A stretch of 33,939 bases of DNA from Firmicutes bacterium CAG:95 (GTDB lineage Bacteria; Bacillota; Clostridia; Lachnospirales; Lachnospiraceae): NCBI GenBank assembly GCA_000438155.1, contig FR902914.1, forward strand, positions 1-33,939, in the 5' to 3' direction. Each line of letters starts with the position of its first letter. The stretch's first letter is position 1. Below are positions 1-8,117 of this stretch, piece after piece. The notes under the pieces were generated by a model. The model made no database searches and was not told the DNA's origin. It saw only the letters and a program-made list of their open reading frames with translations. The translations under genes and the position numbers were made by a program.

Positions 1-46
1 TGAGCAGGCTCCTTTTGCGAAGCAAAACTTCAAATGGGCCTGCGAA

Positions 47-82
47 TAGTTGCTGGAACGAGGTACGAGTGAACAGTAACTA
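47..82. repeat. Small hairpin repeat element, copy 1
   Basis: A 9-bp inverted repeat (TAGTTGCTG at 47-55, CAGTAACTA at 74-82, with one G-T wobble) encloses the core GAACGAGGTACGAGTGAA. A near-identical core and right arm recur at 20753-20784. The arm base that differs between copies changes a Watson-Crick pair to a wobble, so the fold is kept. It lies just upstream of the ribosome binding site of the first gene. Function is unknown; it resembles a small dispersed palindromic repeat. Confidence 0.6.
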
Positions 83-103
83 GAATAAGATGAGGTGACA
101 GAC

Positions 104-712
104 ATGGCAAAAACGGAAGAGGATATTTGTAAAGAATGTAAGGGAAACTGCTGCAGGTCCATGGGATGCTCTCTTTCTCCGGAGGATATGATCCGTGGAA
201 TCCGGGCATGGAAGGAAATATCCGGAGCAGAGCGGATGCAGCACAGAAGGACAGAAGAAGCAAAGACAGAGGAAATCATGTCAGAAAAAGAGCCTGATAC
301 TGAAGAGATCGAGAACTGGCTGATGAACAGCAATTGCGCGTTGGATTCCTTTGGGTATCCGGGAGGGAGTCTGCTTTATGTGCGGATGCGTCATAAGTGC
401 TTTACCTTTATCGGAGTCGATGCCATGGGAGAATGTGCGGCATTGACGGATACAGGATGCCTGTTATCCTATGAGGATCGTCCCAAGGGAGGACGGATGC
501 TGATTGCAAGTGAGGATCGTCGCTGCACCCAGGAATACACCAGGGAGATGATGGTGGAGGACTGGATGCCTTATCAGGAACAGCTTAAGCAGATCTGGAA
601 AAAGTGGTATGAGAGGTTTATGCAGGATGGGACATTTGACCGCTGCGAGGAAGAATATATGAAGCTTCAGAGAACACGCAGGGAGCAGATGATGGCTTCC
701 ATGCAGGAATAA
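104..712 (+). CDS. YkgJ-like cysteine-cluster protein
   Basis: This is a 202-aa soluble protein with a dense N-terminal cysteine cluster (Cys 9, 12, 16, 17 and 22, pattern CxxCxxxCCxxxxC) and more cysteines near residues 99, 111, 119 and 141. This spacing fits the YkgJ / zinc-iron-chelating cluster family, whose members are thought to bind Zn or an Fe-S centre; the exact activity is unknown. ATG at 104 is preferred over an in-frame GTG at 95 because GAGGTG at 92-97 sits at the right distance as a ribosome binding site. The stop is 13 bases before the ABC ATPase start, so the two are probably co-transcribed. The C-terminal third is charged and helical. The family call is fairly sure; the role in this operon is not known. 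Confidence 0.7.
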   Translation: MAKTEEDICKECKGNCCRSMGCSLSPEDMIRGIRAWKEISGAERMQHRRTEEAKTEEIMSEKEPDTEEIENWLMNSNCALDSFGYPGGSLLYVRMRHKCFTFIGVDAMGECAALTDTGCLLSYEDRPKGGRMLIASEDRRCTQEYTREMMVEDWMPYQEQLKQIWKKWYERFMQDGTFDRCEEEYMKLQRTRREQMMASMQE

Positions 713-725
713 CAGAGGAAAATGT

Positions 726-1400
726 ATGCTTAAGGTTTCACATATTAAGAAAAAGTATGGAAAAAGAATCATATTGGATGATATCTCACTGGAAGCTGAG
801 TGCGGACAGTGCCTTGCTGTTGCCGGAAAAAATGGCTGCGGTAAGACAACACTGATGCAGATTCTGGCAGGAGCCATCCGGCCTGATGCTGGAGAAATTT
901 CCTTTTTCGGAAAGAATCCGCTGCAGAAGCGCACATACTTCCGGAAGTATGTGGGATATGTTCCGCAGGAGCCGCCACTTATTGATGAGCTTACCGTGAA
1001 GGATAATCTGAAGCTATGGGGTGTCTGGCAGTCGGAGCACCGGGAATTGCTGCTTTCCTCCTTTGAACTGGAGGAACTGCTGAAAACAGAAGTCCGGAAA
1101 CTGTCGGGAGGAATGAAGCGACGATTATCGATTGCCTGCGCACTGGCACAGTGGCCGCCGATTCTGCTGTTGGATGAGCCGACAACAGCACTTGATTTAT
1201 ATTATAAGGATAACATTCAGCAATGGCTGATGCAGTATCGGAGCATGAATGGAATTGTGCTGCTGACTTCGCATGATGAAAACGAAATTCTTTCCTGTGA
1301 CCGCTGTCTGATTATGAAGCAGGGGAAGCTCACAGAGCTCACGGGAGAAGATTTGACCATAGAGGAAATCAGAAAAGAAATCATAACACCGGATAAGTAA
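726..1400 (+). CDS. ABC transporter ATP-binding protein
   Basis: This 224-aa nucleotide-binding subunit has every ABC motif in order: Walker A GKNGCGKTT near residue 35, Q-loop YVPQEPP, signature LSGGMKRR, Walker B ILLLDEPTTALD and the H-loop TSHDE. It would power the ABC-2 type permease encoded two genes downstream. An AGAGG ribosome binding site lies 6 bases before the ATG. An ATG four bases upstream reads into a stop after three codons and is not used. Gene order (ATPase, anchored protein, permease) and the short gaps indicate one operon. The substrate cannot be read from this subunit. Confidence 0.92.
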   Translation: MLKVSHIKKKYGKRIILDDISLEAECGQCLAVAGKNGCGKTTLMQILAGAIRPDAGEISFFGKNPLQKRTYFRKYVGYVPQEPPLIDELTVKDNLKLWGVWQSEHRELLLSSFELEELLKTEVRKLSGGMKRRLSIACALAQWPPILLLDEPTTALDLYYKDNIQQWLMQYRSMNGIVLLTSHDENEILSCDRCLIMKQGKLTELTGEDLTIEEIRKEIITPDK

Positions 1401-1419
1401 GGGTGAAGGGAGAAGAAAA

Positions 1420-2799
1420 ATGCCGAAATTTGATCCAATGACAGGAGAACTTATTACAGAGGAAACTACAGAGCAGGAACCGAAGAAGTCACACAAGATG
1501 GCAATCATCGTTTCGATTATTACTGGAGTAGTGGTATTGCTTGGAATTCTTGCTTTTGTATTAGCAGCAGTGCTGCTTTCCAATCCGAGAACAGCTGTGG
1601 AAAAAGCATGTGCAAAGACCTTTTCAGAGGGCGGATATTTATATGATACATGCAGGGATTTTCAAGGATTTGAAAAAGATTACACGGTTACGTCCAACAT
1701 CAAGATTGCGATACAAAGTGAATATTCTGACGGCTCAATCATATTGTACACGCAGCTGGGAGTAGATGGAAAAGACAAACAGCTTGCCGGAACGATGGCA
1801 TATAACAGCGCATGGATTAATATTCCTGAAATCGAATATAAGCTGCAGATTGATGCGAATGAGGTTCGTCTTCAGATCCCATCGGTAGACAGCCATGTGT
1901 TTACTTATAATTATACAGAGGAAAAGCATGGATATCTGACAGAAATAGCCTCTGCGGAGGATCTTCAGGCGATTGATGATGTTCTGAAAATGATTTATTC
2001 CAGTGAATCATCGGGCGATATCAAAAATACAGAGTCTGCTGTGAAGCTGATGAACTGGTACCGTTCCCTGAAGGTGGAAAAATCAGATGCAGGGCAGTTT
2101 GAAGTGGATGGAAATATCCGGAAGTGCAAGGGATATGCGATTTTGGTGACACGGGAGGATATGAACCGGTTCAGGGAGATTTATCAGGAATATGTCGAGA
2201 CCGCGATGACAGATCGGCTGCATGCGCTTGGAATGTCCGCAGAGGAATACACGGAGCAGATATTTGCAGATATTCAGGATATGGAGGATGCAACGATCCG
2301 GTTTTATGTGTATCAAAAGGAACTGGCCTGCGTGGAGCTTGAAGCTGCAGGGGATATTTATCAGGTGATTTTCCATGGTGGGGACTATCGGACGCAGAAC
2401 ATGGAGATACTTGTGAACGGTGCTGTAGTATGCACGATCGAAGGAACGCTTGCAGGAGATGAGGAAAGCATTACAGTGGATCTTTCGGGAAACCATGTCG
2501 AGGTGACATACAACCGGAGTACAGAAGCTTATGACATTAAATCGGAAAATACTTATGAAAAGATTGAAATGAACGGAATCCTTTCCGTTGGAAGTAAGGA
2601 GATCAGACTGACTGTGGATCAGTTTGCCCTGGAGGGAGAGGCGGATTATACCCTAAGTGGGGATATTGCTGTAACTAAGGGGGCGGTCATTGACACAATG
2701 AAGGGGGAAGCCTTTGATATTGGAAATGCCAGTGAAGCGGAGTATGATGAGTTATTTGATGATCTGAATCAGTTGCTTTATGGATTATTGGGATACTAA
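1420..2799 (+). CDS. Membrane-anchored extracytoplasmic protein of the ABC cluster
   Basis: The 459-aa product has a short, acidic cytoplasmic N-terminus, one strong transmembrane helix at about residues 27-53, and a large outside domain of about 400 residues rich in Asp, Glu, Tyr and beta-type sequence. There is no lipobox and no cleavage site, so it should stay anchored. GGGAGAAG precedes the ATG. I do not recognise a named family. Its place between an ATPase and a permease suggests an accessory or substrate-capture subunit, but this is inferred from position only. Only 11 bases separate it from the permease gene. Confidence 0.8.
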   Translation: MPKFDPMTGELITEETTEQEPKKSHKMAIIVSIITGVVVLLGILAFVLAAVLLSNPRTAVEKACAKTFSEGGYLYDTCRDFQGFEKDYTVTSNIKIAIQSEYSDGSIILYTQLGVDGKDKQLAGTMAYNSAWINIPEIEYKLQIDANEVRLQIPSVDSHVFTYNYTEEKHGYLTEIASAEDLQAIDDVLKMIYSSESSGDIKNTESAVKLMNWYRSLKVEKSDAGQFEVDGNIRKCKGYAILVTREDMNRFREIYQEYVETAMTDRLHALGMSAEEYTEQIFADIQDMEDATIRFYVYQKELACVELEAAGDIYQVIFHGGDYRTQNMEILVNGAVVCTIEGTLAGDEESITVDLSGNHVEVTYNRSTEAYDIKSENTYEKIEMNGILSVGSKEIRLTVDQFALEGEADYTLSGDIAVTKGAVIDTMKGEAFDIGNASEAEYDELFDDLNQLLYGLLGY

Positions 2800-2810
2800 A
2801 AGGAAACCGG

Positions 2811-5327
2811 ATGAAAACGTGGATTGCTTTTTTCATAGTGGAATGTAAAAGAACAGGGAAGACACTGTTAAAGTCCATAGGAAGCTATTGCGCCTGCCTG
2901 CTTCTGACGGCGGTATTGGTAGCGGCATTCAGCGAGATCATGCAGAATGCACAGGTGTTTCAGAAGGTGAATATTGGCATTGCGATTCCGGAGGGAGAGA
3001 GTATCAGCCGTCTGGCAACACAGTATATTTCCTCTATGGACAGTGTCCGTTCGGTTTGTGATTTTTATTATCTGGATGAACAGGAGGCTGTGGAGCAGTT
3101 AAAGCAGGGAACCCTTCAGGCGGTAGTTGTGCTGCCTGAGGGCTTTTATCATGATGTGCAGGTAGGGATCAATCCGCCTGCACAGATTTATTTTCCGAAG
3201 GATGTTGCGCAGAACACACAGGTATTTGAAGAACTGGTGACTGCAGGAGTATCCTTTTTGCAGACCGCAGAAGCGGGCGTTTATGCAGGGCTGGACACGG
3301 CCTCTTATTATGGCATCGAATTACAGGGGGCAGGACTCGGTGATACGATCGCTTATCTGTTTGTGAATCAGATGTTGAAAAGAGATAGCGTATATTCTGC
3401 CAGAATGCTCTCGTCCATGGGGAATCTATCGGTTGCGGAGTATTATTACGCAGCAGGCCTTGTGATTCTGCTTATGATGTGTGGGATCCAGTTTGGATTT
3501 TTATATGGAAAGCGGAACAGATCCGTGGAAGATAAACTGAAAATTCGTGGCGTAGGAAGTATCCGACAGTCCGTCGTTAAGATTCTGGTAATGACAGAGT
3601 TTTTGTATGTGACAGGACTCCTGTATTACTTTGCGGGAATCGGCATTGCCAGTTGGACCAAAACGTATTTCGTATTTTATCAGGGGACAACATGGTATGC
3701 CCTGTTGCTCTTGTGTCTTGGAATAGCGATTTATTTTCATGTGTTGTATGAGCTTTCAGGCAGCAGCTCACAGGCGGCAGTATTTGTTTTTGCAGTAAAT
3801 GTAATTACAATCAGTGGAGCCGGAGTGCTGATTCCGGAGGCTTATCTGGGAAAAGGGATTGCCGGAATCAGCCGTTTCCTACCCATGAAATACTGGAATG
3901 TATATGCAGCCGGAATGCTGGAAGGAGAGATATCGAAAGAATCGGTTGCCGGAACGGTATTTTTCCTGCTTATGGGAATGGCAGCTGGAGGGTTTCTTTC
4001 CTGGAGAAATGAAAAGAGTGGGCAGCAGTCATATAACGATATCCGATCTTGTATGCATTCCCATACGGGTATATGCGAAAACATAAAAAAAGTCCCAATG
4101 GGATTTGTTTATTATAAGCTTCAACTGAAATTATGGCTGAAACACAGAATCTGCTGGCTTCAAATACTGTTTCTGGTACTGCTTCTTCTGGTGATTGGAG
4201 GTATCCATATCCCGGATACAAAAAACAGCAGTATCGGACTCGTGGGCGTGACATCCGGTATTACGCAGACCATCGCGGACCGTCTGATGCAAAAGAGGAA
4301 TGTGTATCAATTTACCACTTATGAAGGCACGGAAGAGCTGGAACAGGCGGTAGAGGCAGGAGAGCTGGAATGCGGATTTGTGTTTGACAAAGAATTTGCA
4401 AAGCAATACGAAGAAGGTTCATTTACAGACAGCATTACTTATGTCTATACTCCTTTTACAACGAAGGGGATGGCGGTACGAGAGACTGTATATGGAACTG
4501 TTCTGGAGCTTTATGGAGAAAAGCTTTTGCAGCAGAATCAGGAAACAATTGTCGGACAGAGCTCCGAAGAGATTTCAGCAATGCTGGCAGATCGGTATGA
4601 ATATTATTTGAACAGTGATGCGATTTTCCATACAGAAGTGATTTATGTGGAAACGGATGCCGGAATGGAGAGTGACTTAAGAAGAGCAGAGCCCGGCTCC
4701 GACGGGCAGAATGGAGACGCAGACTGGCCGGAAAACGGGAAACCGAACCACAATCAAAACCACAATCAAAATAGTAATCAAAATAGTAATCAAAACCGCA
4801 ATCAAAACAGAATTGCAGGTCAGCCGGCTGATATGGAAAAATTGATTCGTGGTGTGATTTCCTGCATGATTTTTCTGACGATTTATCTGTCGGGAGCGTC
4901 CTGTAAGGAAGAGAAAAATCAGCATTTCCTGTCAATATTGGAGAAAGGAAGACGCCGCAGCTATGAGTGTGCCGGAATGCTGGCAGCAGCAACACCGATG
5001 ATGCTTGTCGGGACAGGCTTATCCTGCTTAACCATATTGCAGTCGGAGATGCTGGATGCGGCGAGTGGAGCAGGATTTGTAACCGCAACGGGAATTGGAA
5101 TGGTAATTGTAACAGAAATTTTGCAGATGCTTCTGCTCATTGTGGTATCCATTTTATTTACTGCGTGTACGATGTGTATATGGAAAAAAGATATGGGAAT
5201 GTTATCGGCACTTCCCGTGCTTATACTGCTGCAGATCATCATCTGCCCGGTAATTTTTGACATGGCAGTGTATGTACCGGCCGTGAAATATATCCGGTAT
5301 CTCTGCCCTATTGCTTATTATCTTTAA
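2811..5327 (+). CDS. Duplicated ABC-2 type permease, C-terminus apparently short
   Basis: This 838-aa protein is two half-permeases in a row. Half one (about 1-400) has a helix near 24-41, an outside domain to about 205, then helices near 212-233, 257-280, 295-312, 322-342 and 380-396. Half two repeats the plan: a helix near 448-464, an outside domain, and helices near 680-695, 720-742, 762-787 and 797-818. It then stops at PIAYYL, the point matching FLPMKYWNVY in half one, so the sixth helix of half two is missing. This fits the ABC-2 / YhgE-like architecture. A low-complexity stretch of five NQNx units lies in the second outside domain. The stop is followed directly by a repeat array, which may have replaced the original 3' end. 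Confidence 0.82.
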   Translation: MKTWIAFFIVECKRTGKTLLKSIGSYCACLLLTAVLVAAFSEIMQNAQVFQKVNIGIAIPEGESISRLATQYISSMDSVRSVCDFYYLDEQEAVEQLKQGTLQAVVVLPEGFYHDVQVGINPPAQIYFPKDVAQNTQVFEELVTAGVSFLQTAEAGVYAGLDTASYYGIELQGAGLGDTIAYLFVNQMLKRDSVYSARMLSSMGNLSVAEYYYAAGLVILLMMCGIQFGFLYGKRNRSVEDKLKIRGVGSIRQSVVKILVMTEFLYVTGLLYYFAGIGIASWTKTYFVFYQGTTWYALLLLCLGIAIYFHVLYELSGSSSQAAVFVFAVNVITISGAGVLIPEAYLGKGIAGISRFLPMKYWNVYAAGMLEGEISKESVAGTVFFLLMGMAAGGFLSWRNEKSGQQSYNDIRSCMHSHTGICENIKKVPMGFVYYKLQLKLWLKHRICWLQILFLVLLLLVIGGIHIPDTKNSSIGLVGVTSGITQTIADRLMQKRNVYQFTTYEGTEELEQAVEAGELECGFVFDKEFAKQYEEGSFTDSITYVYTPFTTKGMAVRETVYGTVLELYGEKLLQQNQETIVGQSSEEISAMLADRYEYYLNSDAIFHTEVIYVETDAGMESDLRRAEPGSDGQNGDADWPENGKPNHNQNHNQNSNQNSNQNRNQNRIAGQPADMEKLIRGVISCMIFLTIYLSGASCKEEKNQHFLSILEKGRRRSYECAGMLAAATPMMLVGTGLSCLTILQSEMLDAASGAGFVTATGIGMVIVTEILQMLLLIVVSILFTACTMCIWKKDMGMLSALPVLILLQIIICPVIFDMAVYVPAVKYIRYLCPIAYYL
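4752..4811 (+). repeat. Five 12-bp repeats coding NQNH/NQNS/NQNR
   Basis: Five in-frame 12-bp units (AATCAAAAYNNN type) encode NQNH, NQNS, NQNS, NQNR and NQNR, with a partial unit just upstream. They sit in the second outside domain of the permease. The unit length is a multiple of three, so copy-number change would alter linker length without shifting the frame. Confidence 0.85.
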
Positions 5328-5377
5328 GTGCTTCCTAAAGTTTTCGCAAACGAGCTCCATTATTTTATAAGAACTTA

Positions 5378-5670
5378 ATTTTGGACTATTTTTTCAAGTT
5401 TTGTTGCATTATGTCCATTTTCACTATAAGAATTAGCAATGTCTTTGCTGCAATGGTTGGATTTTGGACATATATGCTTCTTGCAGCATCCATATATCCA
5501 ATTTCGCTATAAGAATTAGCAATGTCTTTGCTGTAATGGTTAGATTTTGGACATTTATGCTTCTTACTGCAACCATATGTCCATTTTCGCTATCATGTTT
5601 TCAGTTCTTTTCATTACAGATAATGAATTTTGGACTATTTTCTTATGAATTGCTCCATTATGTCCATTTT
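5378..5670. repeat. 83-bp tandem hairpin-repeat array
   Basis: Units begin at 5422, 5505 and 5588, exactly 83 bp apart. The first two are nearly identical and the third is decayed after its first bases. Each full unit contains AGCAATGTCTTTGCT, a small hairpin, then TTTTGGACAT paired with a later ATGTCCATTTT-type arm. Partial units flank the array (AATTTTGGACTATTTT near 5378 and again near 5626, each followed about 30 bases later by ATTATGTCCATTTT). The array fills the gap directly after the permease stop and has no credible coding potential. Confidence 0.75.
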
Positions 5671-5749
5671 GAAAAGTGCAGCTTGCAATTTTGAGAAAGA
5701 TCCCTTATGATGAATTTAGACATGCGACTGACGGAAACAGAGTGATCTG

Positions 5750-5765
5750 TGTAGGGGTACCTACA
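5750..5765. other. Short perfect hairpin
   Basis: TGTAGG at 5750-5755 and CCTACA at 5760-5765 form a 6-bp stem around a GGTA loop. No U-run follows, so it is not a canonical terminator. It lies between the two repeat groups of the gap 5328-6069. Confidence 0.35.
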
Positions 5766-5836
5766 GGGAGCATGTGAATAAAGAAGAGCCGACCGTCTGG
5801 GCAAACACAGTATCGCATGTGTATGTCCAGATTTTT

Positions 5837-5996
5837 TATGTAGAGCACTTAGCGAAAGCAAGCCGAAGGCGCAGGTTGAGGTTAGTGCGAACGATACCTG
5901 GACACTTAATGAGAACAAGTCGAAGACGCAGTTCGAATTTAGTGAAGCAGGTATATGTAGAGCACTTAGCGAAAGCAAGCCGAAGGCGCAGGTTGA
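5837..5996. repeat. 43-bp direct repeat pair with a decayed middle copy
   Basis: An identical 43-bp sequence occurs at 5837-5879 and 5954-5996 (117-bp offset). Between them, around 5905-5945, is a diverged version. Each copy holds GCGAAAGC and GCCGAAGGC, which are compact GNA/GNNA-loop mini-hairpins. The flanks carry GTCCAG, CTGGAC and GTCCAT, echoing the TGGACAT arms of the 83-bp array. An open frame crosses the region but only translates the repeat. The rest of the gap 5328-6069 shows no gene. Confidence 0.75.
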
Positions 5997-6037
5997 CAAC
6001 GTCCATATTGTCATAATTTACATGGCTCTGAATAGTT

Positions 6038-6052
6038 ACAAATAAGGAATTA
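6038..6052 (+). repeat. CTGAATAGTTAC dispersed motif
   Basis: CTGAATAGTTACAAA lies 17 bases upstream of the purO start and is repeated in inverted orientation at 33908-33922. The 10-base core CTGAATAGTT is also found at 27091-27100 and, inverted, at 28591-28600. All four copies are intergenic. Confidence 0.55.
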
Positions 6053-6069
6053 AGAAGGAGGAAGCAAAA

Positions 6070-6786
6070 ATGGAAAAACTGTCACTGGACAGGGAGCTTA
6101 AGGAGAATGCATATCCGGGAAGAGGAATTGTGATTGGAATCTCACCGGATGGAAAGAAAGCGGTAACTGCTTATTTTATCATGGGAAGAAGCAGCAACAG
6201 CCGTAACCGGATTTTCGTTGAATATGAGGATGGAATCCGTACGGAGGCCTTTGATCCCTCAAAGCTGGAGGATCCGAGTCTTATCATCTATGCCCCGGTT
6301 CGTGTACTGGGAGATTATACCATTGTTACAAATGGAGATCAGACGGATACCATTTATGACGGGATGCGGAATGGACTGAATTTTGAGCAGGCCCTGCGCA
6401 GCCGGGAATTTGAGCCGGATGCACCGAATTATACCCCGAGAATTTCCGGAAGCATGAAGATTAAGGACGGAAAATATCGTTATGCAATGTCTATTTTGAA
6501 GAGTGATAACGGAAATCCGGAAGCCTGCAACCGCTTTACCTTCTATTATAATAATCCACTTGCAGGAGAAGGCCGTTTTATCCATACCTATATGCATGAC
6601 GGTAATCCGCTCCCGAGCTTTGAGGGAGAACCGAAGCTTGTGGAGGTAATGGATGATATTAATGAATATACGGATCTGATCTGGAACAGCCTTAATGAAG
6701 AGAATAAGGTATCTTTGTTTGTAAGGTATATTGATATTGCAACCGGCAGATATGAGACAAGAATTGTTAATAAGCATCAGAAATAG
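6070..6786 (+). CDS. purO: IMP cyclohydrolase, PurO type
   Basis: The 238-aa protein matches the archaeal-type IMP cyclohydrolase family: an N-terminal PGRGIVIGISPDGK stretch, MGRSSNSRNR, and later NGDQTDTIYDG and FNYTPRIS-like segments (here NYTPRISG). It would close the ring of FAICAR to give IMP, the last step of purine synthesis, in the cytoplasm. This replaces the cyclohydrolase domain of bifunctional PurH. AAGGAGG lies at a good distance before the ATG. The AICAR transformylase gene follows 79 bases later on the same strand, so the two provide the final two steps. Length is somewhat above that of archaeal PurO (about 200 aa). The family call rests on remembered motifs, not a search. Confidence 0.82.
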   Translation: MEKLSLDRELKENAYPGRGIVIGISPDGKKAVTAYFIMGRSSNSRNRIFVEYEDGIRTEAFDPSKLEDPSLIIYAPVRVLGDYTIVTNGDQTDTIYDGMRNGLNFEQALRSREFEPDAPNYTPRISGSMKIKDGKYRYAMSILKSDNGNPEACNRFTFYYNNPLAGEGRFIHTYMHDGNPLPSFEGEPKLVEVMDDINEYTDLIWNSLNEENKVSLFVRYIDIATGRYETRIVNKHQK

Positions 6787-6865
6787 ACCCAGATGGCAAG
6801 CTTGTGAAAAATGAGGCAATGACATATTTTTCAGTTGATCAACCCGATAGGAAAGGACAGTAGAG

Positions 6866-8044
6866 ATGAATGAAATTCAATTAAAGTATGGATGTAATCC
6901 GAATCAGAAGCCTTCCAGAATTTATATGGAGGATGGGAGTGATCTTCCGGTTAAAGTGTTAAATGGTAAGCCGGGATATATCAATTTCCTTGATGCATTT
7001 AACGGCTGGCAGCTTGTTAAGGAGTTAAAGCAGGCAACCGGACTTCCGGCAGCAACCTCCTTTAAACATGTATCTCCGGCAGGAGCAGCCGTAGGACTTC
7101 CGCTCACGGAAACCCTTGCTAAAATTTACTGGGTAGATGATCTGGGAGAGCTTTCTCCTCTGGCATGTGCTTATGCAAGAGCACGTGGTGCGGACAGAAT
7201 GTCTTCCTTTGGCGATTTCATTGCCTTGTCGGATGTCTGTGATGCGGATACGGCTCGCCTCATTAAAAGAGAGGTTTCCGATGGCGTGATTGCACCGGGA
7301 TATACCGACGAGGCCATGGAGCTTCTGATGCAGAAGAAAAAAGGAAACTATAACATTATTCAGATTGATCCTTCCTATGTTCCGGCTGAAATTGAACGTA
7401 AGCAGGTATATGGCATTACCTTTGAACAGGGAAGAAATGAACTTGTAATTAATGATGAACTGTTCTCGAATATTGTGACGAAGAATAAAGAGCTTCCGGA
7501 GGAAGCAGTTATGGATATGAAAATTGCCATGATCACCTTAAAGTATACACAGTCCAATTCCGTGTGCTACGTTAAGGGCGGACAGGCAATCGGTATCGGG
7601 GCAGGACAGCAGTCCAGGGTGCATTGTACCCGTCTTGCAGGACAAAAGGCCGATAACTGGTATCTGCGTCAGGCACCGCAGGTGCTTGATCTTCAGTTCG
7701 TAGATTCTCTGGGACGCGCAGATCGTGACAATACGATCGATGTTTATATCGGAGAGGAATATGAAGATGTGCTTCGAGAGGGCGAATGGCAGAAGCGCTT
7801 TAAGGTAAAGCCTCCGGTATTTACCAGAGAAGAAAAGAGAGCATGGCTTGACGGAAACAGGAATGTAACCATTGGTTCTGATGCGTTCTTCCCGTTCGCA
7901 GATAATATTGAGAGAGCCTATAAAAGCGGCGTGAAATACATCGCTCAGCCCGGCGGTTCAGTTCGTGACGATCTTGTGATTGAGTGCTGTGACAAGTATG
8001 ATATGGTGATGGCATTTACCGGAATCCGGCTGTTCCATCACTAA
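6866..8044 (+). CDS. Stand-alone AICAR formyltransferase (PurH C-terminal domain type)
   Basis: The 392-aa protein transfers a formyl group from 10-formyl-THF to AICAR, giving FAICAR. It carries the hallmark Lys-His segment SFKHVSPAGAAVG (compare KHxNPCG in PurH), then YARARGADRMSSFGDFIALSD, a conserved KYTQSNSVCYVKGGQAIGIGAGQQSRVHCTR region in part, and the terminal FPFADNIERA and YIAQPGGSVRDD segments. The N-terminal cyclohydrolase domain of bifunctional PurH is absent; the upstream gene supplies that activity. AAAGGA precedes the ATG. The stop is followed by a strong terminator. Confidence 0.92.
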   Translation: MNEIQLKYGCNPNQKPSRIYMEDGSDLPVKVLNGKPGYINFLDAFNGWQLVKELKQATGLPAATSFKHVSPAGAAVGLPLTETLAKIYWVDDLGELSPLACAYARARGADRMSSFGDFIALSDVCDADTARLIKREVSDGVIAPGYTDEAMELLMQKKKGNYNIIQIDPSYVPAEIERKQVYGITFEQGRNELVINDELFSNIVTKNKELPEEAVMDMKIAMITLKYTQSNSVCYVKGGQAIGIGAGQQSRVHCTRLAGQKADNWYLRQAPQVLDLQFVDSLGRADRDNTIDVYIGEEYEDVLREGEWQKRFKVKPPVFTREEKRAWLDGNRNVTIGSDAFFPFADNIERAYKSGVKYIAQPGGSVRDDLVIECCDKYDMVMAFTGIRLFHH

Positions 8045-8070
8045 AAAGATAAAAGCAGTTATATAGTTAT

Positions 8071-8116
8071 AAGCAGGCGATACTCGGTTTTTATACTGAG
8101 TATCGCCTGCTTTTTG
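8071..8116 (+). terminator. Rho-independent terminator of the purine pair
   Basis: AAGCAGGCGATACTC (8071-8085) pairs perfectly with GAGTATCGCCTGCTT (8098-8112) and is followed by a T-run. It ends the plus-strand purine genes and lies just past the stop of the convergent channel gene, for which the tail is only A/T-rich. Confidence 0.92.
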
Positions 8117-8117
8117 C

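Noticed and set aside
4456..5088. 210-codon minus-strand open frame opposite the permease
   Set aside because: Antisense shadow; its FDCGFDYYFDYY repeat mirrors the NQNx codon repeat of the real gene.
5378..5670. CRISPR array
   Set aside because: Regularly spaced repeats, but the 83-bp units are contiguous and have no unique spacers, and no cas genes are present.
5464..5694. 76-codon open frame across the 83-bp array
   Set aside because: Produced by the A/T-rich tandem repeat; the repeat explains it better than coding.
5774..6016. 80-codon plus-strand open frame with repeated YVEHLAKASRRRRL
   Set aside because: It only translates the 43-bp repeats, has no clear ribosome binding site and no family resemblance.
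6017..6069. Purine riboswitch or PurR box before purO
   Set aside because: No conserved aptamer core or matching palindrome could be recognised in the sequence before the gene.
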